Source: Arbacia lixula (lineage: Eukaryota > Echinodermata > Echinoidea > Arbacioida > Arbaciidae). From it: a stretch of 64,000 bases of DNA. Each line of letters begins with the position of its first letter. Position 1 is the first letter of the stretch. Both the position numbers and the translations under genes were made by a program. The notes beneath the pieces were generated by a model. That model worked only from the letters and a program-made list of their open reading frames with translations. It was not told the origin of the DNA and did no database searches. Location of the stretch: positions 17,687,027 to 17,751,026 of the forward strand of contig OZ022581.1 in NCBI GenBank assembly GCA_963669155.1, written 5' to 3'. Of this stretch, positions 25,401 to 39,300 are shown one piece after another.

Positions 25401-28400
25401 CATTTGGTCAGTGCTGGCAACGTTCATGAAACGCCCTCCTGAACTGCATTGTTGTAACAATCTCAAGATGTAAACTTTTGATTTGAATGCATAATTAAAC
25501 AAAAATAATTACCTCTAAATAATAAGCTCCAAATGCATTGCAAATGTCATGACTATTTTCAAAGATACCAAACTCTAACATCAACAAAAGGTGAAATCCT
25601 ATTTTACCTTCGATATTACAAAATCAAATTAGTTTGCAGATGAGCGTTTCCATGGTAACTACATGAATTGTGAGTTACGCAGCTACTCACGTTGGTCATG
25701 AACTGCTGCATGAGGCGGCGTGCATGCACCTCCTGGCCCTGCCCCATGGAGATAGAGCGGCAGTCAAACTTCCTCTTCTTGGCCAGTCCTTCGATCATGT
25801 TGGTGGGGTCGGAGCCCATGGACAGGAAGCAGATCAGTGGGTTGCGGGGGTCTGACTCCTCAAAGGTCTGCTCCAGATCCAGGATCACTCCCTCAGCGTA
25901 CCGGTCACCCATGGAGTCCGCTGCAGTCCAGAGAAGGGGTCGGAGGAAAAAATGTATCTTTTAAGTCAAGTTCTTCAATTCTGCAGAAGGGCTTTATAAC
26001 CCATGACTTCCACATAAACTTATCAGACAATGTACATGCACCAGCACTGCACCTCAATATTACAAATCATTGTGAATTGTGACTGAAGATCTAAATATCC
26101 CAGGTTCAAGCCCCCTATGGCGCATGAGCCCTTCAGCAAGATACTTTATCCATATTACTGCTCTCCACACAGGAGTATAGATGGGTACCTGATAGGAGGT
26201 GGACAATTATGTAAATGATCTTGACCCAGCAGTGATCTCGTGCAGCGGGCAGGGAGTGGAGATGGTGCACATATGTGTGCATGATATGTTCTTGTATCCC
26301 GCAATCAGTGCTCTAATTGTCACATCACTCATTTCAGTCTCCAGACATCAAAATGGGCAAGAGCCTCTACACCATATACAAAAAAATGTGCTTTATCTTC
26401 CCAGCTCTCACCGATGTACTTGCGAGCCTGTGCCAGGGTGCGGTCAGGGCACCAGGACCGGATGAGCAGCAGCTTGCGGAAGACGTCCAGGGACTGGTGG
26501 TAGCCGTCCGGGATGGCCTCCTCCTCGGGAGCCTCTCGGTCAAACCAATGCTTCCACTGCTTCTCGTTGCGGCTGACCTGGTTGATGATCTCAGTGAAGT
26601 GCTTCAGCTTGCGCACCTCCACCAGGTTCAGCCACGTGATATCCAGGATCCACTTGGACGGCTTCGGAGGGCAGGTGTTGAGGTCAAGGGTCGCACCACC
26701 TAGGTTTGGGAGATGGAGAGATTGGATTGACATCACATTTCTATAAATGAACAGAACATGCAAAATAACAATATATATACACACACACCAGTTGATTACT
26801 GAAAAAGTATTTCCAGATGCACTGATGAGTATACTTTATCAACAATATAAGTCAATGAGTATGACCTCAGTTACAAACATATCAATTATAAAAAAAAAAG
26901 AGTACATCTCTCCAGACAGTTAAAGGGGAGTGTGAAGAGAAAATAAGTTAAAGCCTTAAAATGTATGCACACAAATGGACTGTCATGACCAACTGACCTT
27001 TGATGAGGGTCATGAATTCTTCATGCTTGACCTTTCCTCCCTGGAGGTCAATCTTGAGGGTCAGCAGCAGGGTGAACATGAATTTGTCTGCCTCGTACAG
27101 CCCCCTGGCTGCATACTTGAAGACGGCAAACGTCATGTAGTCAATGATGTTGGCTATACGCTTGCTGGTGATGGGACTCTTGGTTGAGCTGTTCACAACA
27201 AAGAAGAAAATCACTTTAAACTATTCAATCAAATTGTGTGAATACAAGCATTGAAGCACCTTCAGCTTTCACTATGAGAGAGCTAGGCTAGGGAAGGAAA
27301 ACTTCAGCTACACAGCATGTTTTTTTTAATTGTTTCTCCTGAATTTTGTTTGGATAATGACATTACAATCAATATTAGTGCATGTGTTACACACAAATGT
27401 GTTGCTTCTTTCATGCTCACTTGAAAGAAATGTGAAAATTACAAATTTTTGGTTCACATAAATAATTTCTTACCTAAAACTAATCGTCTACGAGTAGCCC
27501 TTTTGAAATGATTTGGCGTTCATACAACATACAAACAATAATGATCGATGCAGAGAATTAACAGACAAATAATGTAATCAAGATGACAATGCTTCATTAT
27601 TCACACTGACAGACTGACAGACTGACAGACAGACATAAAAAACAAACATATGTGTACTCACTTTGCCATGGAGAGGTCAAAGATGCCCAGGAACTGCTTG
27701 AGAGATGTTTGGTACATGACATTGACCATGCTCATCTCTGTGATCAAGAAGTAGAGAATACTGCCTCGGGTCGCAACTACAGTGGGGAAAGAAGAGATAT
27801 CACAATAAGGATTGAATCAAGTCAATTTGTCTTTATCCTCCACTTGTTTCTTCTCCTCCTCATCTTCTTCTTCTCCATCTCATTTCCTCCTCCACTAACT
27901 CTACTCCTCCTCCTCACCCTTTCTTCTTTCTTCTCCTCCTCATCACTGGTATTACCCGAGTCATACTTAACACCATTATCATAAAGCGTTATCTCTATGA
28001 TCAATGCAATCATTTTCCGTGTCAACACAAGAGAACTCTTGGACGAACCTGGCCTAAACTCCTCTCTGGCCGTGTTGATCTTGACCTCTGTCTCCGCAGC
28101 AATCTGCAGCTTCTGACTGACCTCCTCGGCCGTTGTCTTGGTGATCTGCAGCACGGTGATGAGTGACTCGTCGTCCACGAGGGAGCCCTGCGTGGAGGTG
28201 AGACGGTAGAGCAGGTTGTCTTCTAGCTCCTTCATCTTGCGCTTGTTGGCTGTCACATCCTCCACCAGCTTGGTGCGCTCAGCCTCCAGCTCCTGGGGAC
28301 AAGTGGGGGAGTTTGAAAGTCAATAGATAAGTTTTCTCAATTAAGCTGCAAACGAACCACTTTGGAAACTCGACAATTGTTATTGCTAGCCGTCAAGAAA

Positions 28401-31400
28401 TATGCCTCTGCCTCCAGCTTCTGGTGGGAGATGGGGGAATTTTGAAAGTCAATAACTTATCTCAGTAGTGATTGTACTTCTTACTGTCTTTGGTGTAAAT
28501 TGGTTTATTCCATTTTCATTTTACAAACATGTTTATTAATGCTTCAACCAAGTTTTCTTATTTTTTCTGGATATGACAAAGATATGTTTCTGGCAAAGTT
28601 CAAAGTTCAAAGCCCTTTGAACGTCAAACTCTTATGGAATTGGCCTGACATCTCAAAGCTCTGCCCCTTCCCCACATGACCCCGGTACTTACGCTCTTCT
28701 CTGTCAGGATGACCCTGCCCAGCAGCTGGTCCTCTAGACCCTTCATGGTGACAGTGAAGTCAATGATGGATGTCTTGGCACTGATCTCCGGGGTGTAGGC
28801 TGGGTTGGGCAGCTTGGTGGTGATGTAGAGCCGGAAGCCATCCATCACATCCACCTCCTTGTCACCCACTTTCACCTGAGAGTACCAACATGGAGGAATG
28901 TTAGTCTCTTAAAGACCCTCTGGCCCTTATTTCTTACATGCTACGTACGACTACTTAGTACTCTGCAATAAATAACATACATTTAGTGCCTAATACCATT
29001 CCGTCAATACCAGTCATTTGTAACTATCTATACATTCAAGCGCAGGCTAAAGCGCAGCCTAATCGACGCATATCGCACACTTCCCGATGCTTAGTTTATT
29101 TTCTCCTCAAGTATGCCCTTCACCATTAACTCCCCCCCTCCTTTACGGCACTTTGATTTAATAAATGTATACATCTTTATGTAATCTCATATATTGTAAC
29201 GGGGAGCCTATAACCCTACAAGCTTCGCTTTTTTATAGGCTCCTCCCCACATTGTTATATGTTATCAATTTTCTGTTATTGAAGTGTACAAGCAGTCATT
29301 TAATATTGTTTTCGGTATGCATTCTATTTACCTTGTTAATGTCCCTCTTTATTTATCTGTATATGCATGTGAACGTATCATTTCATGTACCTGTACATTG
29401 TATGTTTATGGTTATATGTTTATATGTGGAAATAAATTCAATTCAAAATTCAATTCAATTCCAGGCAATGAGCTTACATGAAACTATTCTGAATGAAGGA
29501 GTTAACTCTTTATATTCTGTTGTTGCATTTTAGGAGCAGCAATACACATGAGACACACAGAGCTGCATTCTCTGTCACGACAAGGGTTAACTCTCACCTT
29601 GAAGGTGCTGCCACTCTTGATGTAGTTCTTCTCCAGGACGTTGTCCAGGGCGGGGTCAAGCTCCTCTCCCACATCCTCTATCAGTAGAGGGCGTCCTAGG
29701 GACAGGCAGTCCTCCAGGTGGGTGCGGAAGTACTTGTGGTTCAGCGACGTGACCTGGGGAGGAACAGTGGGGATTGGCAATATATTGATATCAATGATAT
29801 GTCCAGCCAGGTTCAGCCTAAATCTGTATATCATGTTGAACAACAGGTACGCTACCGTAAAGATTACAAACCAGTTCATGGATATCAAGACTCATTACAT
29901 TGATTCAAGATGGTCACTCTGCCACTTGCATGTAACAGGATTTTGTTTATGTTTGATTCTCTCTCTCCCTCCCTCTCTTTATCTCAAGTTTGTCTTTCTA
30001 TTCATTTCCCTCCTCCCCTCTTTCACTCTCTAAATTACTCCATCTCCTGCTCTCGTCATTCTCCCTTTTTCAACCTTCTCTTCTCTCTTATTGTCCCTCC
30101 CAATCCCAAACTCTCCATCCTTTCATCTCCCTCTGCATCTATTAAGCCTCATCTCTCCTGACCTGCATCTCGTTGGCAGCCTCCCTGTTCTTGATCCAGA
30201 TCTTGCCCTGGCCCTGAGGGTCGACCAGGAGAGGGAAGCGGGAGGCCTTAGTGACGATGATACCGTTCTGAATAGACAGCTCGTCGTTAGGCAGACCCTG
30301 TAGATTCCACTCAGCAATCTGGCAAGTGGAGAAAACACAACAAGAGAATGCTTATGTTTTCAATGAAATGTGTGTGGTTACAGAAAGCAGTGAATTAGTT
30401 AACCTGTTGATGTGTATTTTTGTGCAGTGTATTCTTTGGCGTTTGCTTTTTAGGACAGTGTCTAATAATAAAACTTACACAATTACTTGTGTAACAGTGG
30501 AGCTTTTAACCCTCACTTCAATGAGGATGATGATTTTCATGAAATCCTTCATCTAGTGCAGGTTCTTTCATTCTACACAAAGAATGTATTGCATAAACAA
30601 ACTCAAACATGATCTTCACTTACTGTAGTGCTATCAATCAGCATCTAAATGAAGCTTGATTGGTGTATATGTTTTCATGCTTGTTTTGAAAAGAAGCACT
30701 GAATTATCTAAATCGATCTCGACTCACGGTTGTGTTGTCAACCAGCATCTCGATGAGATTGAGGTTGGCTGTGAAGGGGATCTTCCTGGTCTTCATCTCT
30801 TTCTGCCAGTCCTTGAGCAGCTTACTCCGGAACTCCTGGTTGAAGGGGCCAGAGTAGGACAGGAAGCCTGTAGCCATCAGGACGTCACCAACCAGTCTAA
30901 GGGGTAGGACATCACGAGGGTTAGAATATATAGGCAAAGCTAACTTGGGGCTTATAGACAAAAGGCACCATCTGCCAGGACATATATCATCATTTCTTTT
31001 TTTTTAATCTGAGCAATGAAGTATAATTCGAAAGAAAAAAATTGAAGGAAGACCTGATAAAATGAAAAATTATGAAAGACAAGATAAAGAAGTAAAATTA
31101 AATGGGGAGAAGAGGAAGAAGAAATAAGAGAAAAGGGAAGGAGTAAACGTAAGCACAAACAGGTGGTGGGTTGCTAGGTGCACAAGTGTCTACTGACCTG
31201 CCAATCTGAGCCTTGAACTCCTTGTTAGCCTGTGTCCATCTCTCTTTCTCCCCTCCCAGACCACTGATCAGGGTGGAGGCAGCCTCCATCTTACGCCGGC
31301 AGTTCTCTGCATCATCCAGCAGATCCTGAGCAGAAGCAAACAGGGTAGGAGAGAATGAGTTCATGTATCCATGGAGACAGTTTGCTAGCAGTGCGTGACA

Positions 31401-33230
31401 CATCATCAAGCCTACTTGCTGATTTGCATAATTTCATCTCGCCAGCAAGGCACTCAACTGCTATCTTGTTATCATTACAAGGCTACACGAAGTCAACATT
31501 TCTGTTCTTACTTTACTCTACTAAGAGCAAAATACAGGCTGGGGACATGAAGCTGTGAACATCAAGATAGCAGTCATACATGTCAGCTGAACAGGAAATG
31601 AATGTAGGAATGGAAATGGAGCGGTGTAGCGGGATCAATGTTCCTCTCATTCTCGATCAGGGGAGAAAGGGTTTGAACCAGGCAGCTGCCACTTATGTCC
31701 TTCAGCCAGATGCTGAATCCATCCACATAGCTGCTCCCTACCTAGCTATAAGAGCAATAGGTGCCTGGGAGGATCCATTGGTCCAGTCACTATCATCGCA
31801 ATAACTTGGGGCCTCTGTAGAAATCAGGGTGCCCATTAGAGAGGCTGCGCTGTATAACTAAGACCTTCAGAACATCATGATCCTTACCTGTTTCTTCTTC
31901 ATGGCAGCGTCATACTCTGCCTGAGCCTCGTCCAGCTCTGCCTGCTTGGCGTCCAGCTGGGCCTGGGCCTTGGCCAGGTCATTGTTGGCTGCGGTCAGCC
32001 TCGCCTCTTGGATCGCAAGGTTCGCCTGGTCCACAACAGAGAGCAAGAGGTCAAAGGTCATTGTAGAATACAGAACAATTTTTTTTTTTTTAGTCAAAGC
32101 AAAGACAAGATATGATAAGAATGGAATCTGCACGCTGAAACATGCACATACTACTTCTATTAAAGATTTGGCATGAGTCGGACCGAAGATAAGACAAGAT
32201 ATTTTGATTTACTTCAGTCGTAGGTTATTCATAGAATGAGTTTCTTGGTGATCAAAATATTGCTCATTAATTGTACAGTCCTGGTACTGATAGTGTGTTA
32301 CATTCAAAGAACTCATTATTACGTTTTACTGATGAGTTAGCCTATGAAAGATAAATATTGATACATCTGTTCATTGTCCATGGTCTCACAAATTGTGCAA
32401 TGAAATGGACAAAGTTAAGACCTACCTTGAGTGGCAGAACCTCCCTGTTGATGTCATAGAAGAAAGCCATGGCCTTGGTCCATGAACACAGACCAGCCAC
32501 GTCACCGCACACCTGGAGGGGATCAAAGAGGTCAAAGGTTGTGTGAGTGAGAAGAGCAATCCATAGAAGGACATTACAACACAGTCACAATAAACCCTTG
32601 ATTGATACTCAGGCAAACAAGCTTTCTTAAAAGAATATGATGCATACATGGTTGGGAAATAGGGAATGTGCATTAGCACTCGACATAATGGTACCCATTA
32701 TAATTGCATAACAGTTTTACAAGATATTTTGATAGCTGGATTAAAGGTTTGGGTTAAAGGGGATGTCTGGCAGTGATGATGTTTCATAGCACAACTGTTC
32801 TGCCATGTTTAGATTGTTTCTATCTTAGATAACAATTACATAATGTCAAAGTTTCTACACATGAAGGGTTCCTAGGTGAGAGTGAAAGGTAAAATCACAT
32901 AAAAACTCTCTTAGTCCTAGAAATGCTCCTTACCTTCTTGGCATTCTCCAGGTTGAAGTCGTCCATCTTGAGGTATGGCTCCAGCAGCTCCACAGTCTCT
33001 CCATTGATGGAGTCCTTGGGGAAGGACAGGAGTCCCTGCAGGAACCCAGCTCCACCCATCAACTGAAGGGAGGGAGAGAGAGTGACGATACGAACAATAG
33101 CAGTGATTAATTGCACGGTGCAACAATAGGTATGATTACAACTATTACATATATGTTACAACTCGTCATATCTCCTGCAAGACACCAGCTTCACCCATCA
33201 ACTGTGGGAGGAGAGAGAGAGGAGAGAGAG

Positions 33231-33264
<34 letters not shown>

Positions 33265-33282
33265 GGGAGAGAGAGAGAGAGA

Positions 33283-33328
<46 letters not shown>

Positions 33329-36300
33329 AAAGAGGGCGACAAATACTTAATACTGACAATAATTCTGAATTGAATGATAAGTCTCCTTACTGCATTTAGG
33401 GGAAAAGTCACCCCATAATGCACTGTGCAGCAACATCCAGATTTTTTTGTGTGCTATGTGCATAAAAATGGTCAAAATTGAGCGCACAGTGACTCTAAAT
33501 CCTCTTAAATGCAGGCTGTTTGCTAAACCCACATAGCTTAGAACCAGTCATCTAGACAACACCTGACTGGAGAAACACATATGACGTCACACTCCGGTCC
33601 TCTATCCACTCACCTTAAGGGAGTCTGCCCAGGACGGTAGAGGGCAGACCCTCTCTGGGTCAGGGACGGCAGGGCCGATGCGACGCTGGAAGAGCAGCAG
33701 CACGCAGTCCATGATGCGCATGATGAGATGGGGAGGCTTCCCCAGCTTCCTCACCGTGGAGATGTGGGCAGGCTTAATGGTGTTCAGGGCTCGCTCAGCC
33801 TCCTCCAGGGCTGGCTTAGCTGCTTCCAGCTTCATCTCAGCTGATGCCTTGTCAATCTACACAGGCAGGGCAAAAGATAAGCGCATAGGGACTTAAATTC
33901 ATTTTTTGTGATATGCGCTATACAAGAATTGCTCATTATTATTATTATTAAGATTGATGTTTGAGTTCACACTATACCAATCAGATTAATTTGATGCTGC
34001 AAAACAACTTAACCCAATTCATAATAATATTAGTCTCAGCGCACACCATGTCAATGTACTCAGGGGCGGAGCAAGAGATTTGAGTTTATTCAGTCCTAAC
34101 TATGCCAATCAGATTAATCTGCTGCTGCCAAACCGTAGAAAATATTTATATTATTGAAGAGATTAAGAAATAAATAACAATTTAAGGGGGTGTCTCTTTG
34201 CAATCATCAACTTATTAAGCAAAGACATTACATAAACAAATTTAGTGACTTTCACATTGACAAGAGTAATATTAAATTAAAATTTGTCTATTTCTGTGTT
34301 ATAGAATACCGTTCTGCTTTTGTTTATCGTTGTTTGTCTTCTAAATGGTTGCTGCCCGATATGGGGGGGGGGGGGGGGGGAGGTGATACCTTTCACTATG
34401 TCCCTCTTTCAAGTGTTCAAATTTGCCTTTCTATATTTTCATTTCACTCGCTGATTTTCATGTAACAGTAATCAGAACTTACCATAAGTGAGGCAAGTGT
34501 AAAATCTTTGTAGGGGCTTTGTGAGTATTACTTGTGTAAAAATGCACCAATGGATCATACAAGTCTTAAATAAAGAGCGAGTCTATGAGGAGTCTTACAT
34601 TGATTTCATCCACAATGGCTTGAGCCTTGTCCTTGACCTTCTGCACCTGAGTCTTGACCTTCTCTGCTGCCTGAGCCTTGACCGCCACAGCAGCCAAAAC
34701 CTGGACATAGCAAACACAAGAAATAAACATAAAAATAATGACCATCAATAAATATGAAGAACATACATATATGTACACACAGGTAAGACAAGAAATTAAA
34801 CACTACACAACATAAACCTAGGCAAACCTATCATGAACTAGGAAAAATGTAATAGAGTTTCAAATGGAATTGTCACCTGGTTAATTTACATTCAAATTGA
34901 TAGTTTAAAGCATCATTTATGCTATTCATCCCTCATAATGTGGTTTGATATAATTTCTTTTGACATGTACAAACTAAATTCAATGTAGGCTACTTATATT
35001 CATTTCTCAATCAAATTTGTCACCCTTGTCATTACATCCCCTACATGCAAGGTCAAAAACATGATGAGTAGACAGTATTTATGAATACTTGAGGTAGTCA
35101 TGTCCTTGGTGCAGACACTGACCTCTTCAGCCTGCTTTGAGGCCACAGCCAGCTCCTTCTCCTTCTCAGCCAGCTCGATGCTCAGCTCGGCAACGGAGGC
35201 CGACGCCTCCACCAGCTTGTCCAGACCGGTCGTCATGCGACGAGACAGCTCGTTGATCTCCTCGTACTTGGTCTGGTAGATGTTCTTGTAGCCCGCGATG
35301 AAGGATAGGTAGGATTTGGGTGTCACGTGGGTGGCACGGCGGAACCTGGTGTGCGGGAATAGAGCGTGAAGGGTTGAGTTAAATATCCTTCATGTGTAAT
35401 TTGACACATTATGGGGGTTCTACATCATTAAGAGTTGAACCTTGGGAGGAGTGCAATTGGATACAAGGATTGACAGCTTTGTCACCTTTTCTATGTAATT
35501 TAAGACATTATGGGGGTTCTGCATCATCAACAATTAAAGGCTTTGTGAGCGTTCAAATCAATAGCAGTTACTGGAAAAACATACACACAAAAAAATCCCT
35601 ACTTTTTTCTGAATTTATGTATTTAATATAAAACTTCAACAAATCCTGAAAGCACTTCAAAACCTTTGATCTTTGACATAATTGAACCATTAGCAAAAAA
35701 AAACACCCATTAGCATCCATTTAACCAGGCACATGTAAGTAGAGAAAGAGAGGTATTTTATCTAGGAGTTCCTATTTCTTAACTAATGGTTCCAAAAGTA
35801 CTCTCTAATGGCGTTCTTTGAAACAAACAGATAAATACTCTGAAAACATAAACATCTTCTCACCTATCAAAGTAGTCTACGCAGGACTCTGCCACTCCGT
35901 CCTGAAAGCTGCCCATGGCCTGCTCCACCTGATTCTTGACCTCGTCGGTGCAGACGATGTTGAAGACCTTGAGAAAGTGGTGCGACACGGCAATGAGGGC
36001 GTCCTTCGGCCAGCGGCTGAACCAGTCCATGGTGCAGCCAGAGATAAGGCCAGGGAATTTCAGGGCACGGTTTCGGAACTTTTCTCCAACCTACCGGGAA
36101 GGGAAACGATACGCCGACATTGTCAAGTTAATCGCTTCTCCGATTGATATAATAAAGTACATCAAAAGCAAGCAAGTGTCCAACAATTAAGAAGTCAAGG
36201 CCACTGTCTCTAAGCGCATAGAGACCCTGTCAAGGGTATAATGTGCTATTATGCGCTAAACAAGAACAGCGCAATTATTATTATTATTAAACAAGGCATT

Positions 36301-39300
36301 AGCAATATTGTGTCTCGCCCACTTGCGAAAATAACCAGAAATATCGCGATCTCCGTTGCTACGCAAAAGAAAACTGAAACAAAGAAATAAGCAACTTTAA
36401 ACAGACAACATCAAAATCAGGTGCAAAATAGTGACTTTGAATAAATTTGCATAAATGTGCATGAGTAATGTTTGCCTAAATCTACATCAGTAATGCTCAC
36501 ACATGCTCACACAATTCTGTGCACAAGTTAGGAAGCCTTCACCAAGAGTCTTGCAAGTAAACTTTAATGTATGACCTCAAATGACCTTTGACCTTATCAT
36601 GTGACCTCTTACAGCACAATAACATGCAGGTGCCCCCAGTGCATCCATCATCCAAGTTTGATTGCCATTGTAGCAACATGTGATGAGTTATGTGTGATAA
36701 GAGAGTCTTGCAAGTTAACTTTAACGTATGACCTCAAATGACCTTTGACCTTATCCTGTGACCTCCAACGGTACCATAACATGAAGGTACCCCCAGTACA
36801 TCTATGACCCAAGTTAGGTTGTAATCCAAGCAACCTATGTGAAGTTATTTGTCAAAAGAGAGTCTTGCAGGTAAACTTTAACGTATGACCTCAAATGACC
36901 TTTGACCTTATCCTGTGACCTCCAACAGCACCATAACATGTAGGTACCCCCAGTGTATCTATGACCCAAGTTAGGTTGTAATCCAAGCAACCCATGTGAA
37001 GTTATTTGTCAAAAGAGAGTCTTGCAGGTAAACTTTAACGTATGACCTCAAATGACCTTTGACCTTATCCTGTGACCTCCAACGCCACCATAACATGAAG
37101 GTACCCCCAGTGCATCTATGACCCAAGTTAGGTTGTAATCCAAGCAACCCATGTGAAGTTATTTGTCAAAAGAGAGTCTTGCAGGTAAACTTTAACGTAT
37201 GACCTCAAATGACCTTTGACCTTATCCTGTGACCTCCAACAGCACCATAACATGAAGGTACCCCCAGTGCATCTATGACCCAAGTTAGGTTGTAATCCAA
37301 GCAACCCATGTGAAGTTATTTGTCAAAAGAGAGTCTTGCAGGTAAACTTTAACGTATGACCTTAAATGACCTTTGACCTTATCCTGTGACCTCCAACAGC
37401 ACCATAACATGAAGGTACCCCCAGTGCATCTATGACCCAAGTTAGGTTGTAATCCAAGCAACCTATGTGAAGTTATTTGTCAAAAGAGAGTCTTGCAGGT
37501 AAACTTTAACATTTGTGACGGACGACGGACGACGGACGACGGACGACGGACGGACGACGGACGGACGACGGACGGACGACGGACGGACGACGGACGGACG
37601 ACGGACGGACGCCATTTGGATCCCTTAGTCTCGCCTTCACCTCCGGTGGGCGAGACAATAAAAGGACTCTTCACTTCCGGGAACAAAAATGACAAGATTT
37701 TGAGATTTTGTGATATACAATACAATAGAGTTATGGAAATATTGTGCAGAAGAATAAAATTCAGGAATGGTGAAGTCTTACAATGTCACTGTCACATTGT
37801 AGCACAACTAAAACACACAAATCCTACAGAGCAACACATCATAGCGCATAGATGGGACTAAGGAACTCACAGGAGAGAAGCAGAGTACGACGTGGAGGTT
37901 CTGTCTAGACCTGGTGATGAAGTAGTCGTAGAGGTTCTCTCCTGTCGGTGGTCGCCGTGGATACTCCCTCTTCATGATAGGGATCAGCTCCTGCTGAATC
38001 TCATCAATCTCATCACGGGCAAACAGGTTTGACACCTGCAGGGGAGGAGAGAAGGGGGAAGGGGAATTCAGGGTGTTGTACACTTTAATTTTATATTTAT
38101 AATATTTACAATGTTACAGTTAATATAATAAATCTGTAATTTAGCTTTCATGGTTTTTTTATTTTGTCTATCATATCTTATTTATTGCAAAACTTTATGC
38201 AATTCAGCCCTTGGCCATGATTTTTTTTTCTAATCAATAAAGATACCTTTGAATCAATCAATCAAAATCATCATTTACAATGTCTTGACACCTGCATGGA
38301 AGACAGGATAGGAAGAAATCATTGATGCATAGTAATGAAAAATCAAGCTTTCTATTTTGTACAGATACCTGCAAAAGTATATGAGACATCTGTAAATACC
38401 AGTAAATATTGGTCCATATATTTCAGTTCACAAGGAACACTTGTTTATAGGTTCATAATGAAGTCACACGAGCGTCAATGAATCCACATTAAAATAGCTC
38501 CTATAATCACTAATAGAAAAATAGATCATATTATATTGCATTGGTTGACTTTTTTTCCCCCTCCTGATCATTCCCTTTCTTCCTACCTCAGGTAAGAAAG
38601 CCATCAATGACACAGGCCATGGGCACTATGATATATTGTGGGGCTATTTTGAAAGCCCAATGACTGACCTCTCCTGAGGACAGGACATTGTTGAGGTACT
38701 CCAGAAAGCTCTCATCCTTGATCTCATTGTCAGTGAAGATGAAAGTGATGCCCTTGCCCTGCTGACCAGCCACACGGTACAGCGTCTTTAGGTCCTCCAT
38801 CAGGTTGGAGGTGTTGTACGATCTGCTCAGAGGGAGGGGATGGGAGACCAGGGTTATTCAGATATAATCATTATTTACCGCGGATAAAATCTTTAATTAC
38901 AATGAATTTGCTTATATCTATTTGTTTTGTTATCTTGTTTGAGCATTCATATTGTTCATATACGTTGTTTGATATATTGTATGTAATGTTATATGTGATA
39001 TGTACAAACACATGAATTTTATACTGTGTCCACTGTAGAACTTTGCTATAAATGACAAATGGGGAGCTATATGCAACATGGCTCAGAAATGTTCTCCTCC
39101 AAAGGCTTGACAGCCAACCATTTTTTTCAAACTGAGCACAATCACTGTGCTCTGATATCCATAAAATGATTCATGATTTTTTCCTCCAATAGGAAGCATA
39201 GTTAATGGACAGTTGATTTTGTTTGAAGTTCACCTGGTGAGCGTGATCTGGAATGTCTTGTAGCCAGCGATGAATGAAGCCAGGCGGGTCAAGCTCTGCT

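Larger units (their letters stand above)
36311..37657. mobile_element. Possible TIR element carrying a satellite array
   Basis: The left end TGTCTCGCCCAC and the right end GTGGGCGAGACA are exact 12-bp inverses and enclose the 157-bp array and the GACGGAC run. A secondary CTCGCC motif near the right end hints at a compound terminus. No transposase frame, so non-autonomous. Target duplication is not clear. Confidence 0.5.

Noticed and set aside
36530-37510. CRISPR-like array
   Set aside because: The 157-bp units are contiguous, with no unique spacers; this is a eukaryotic satellite.
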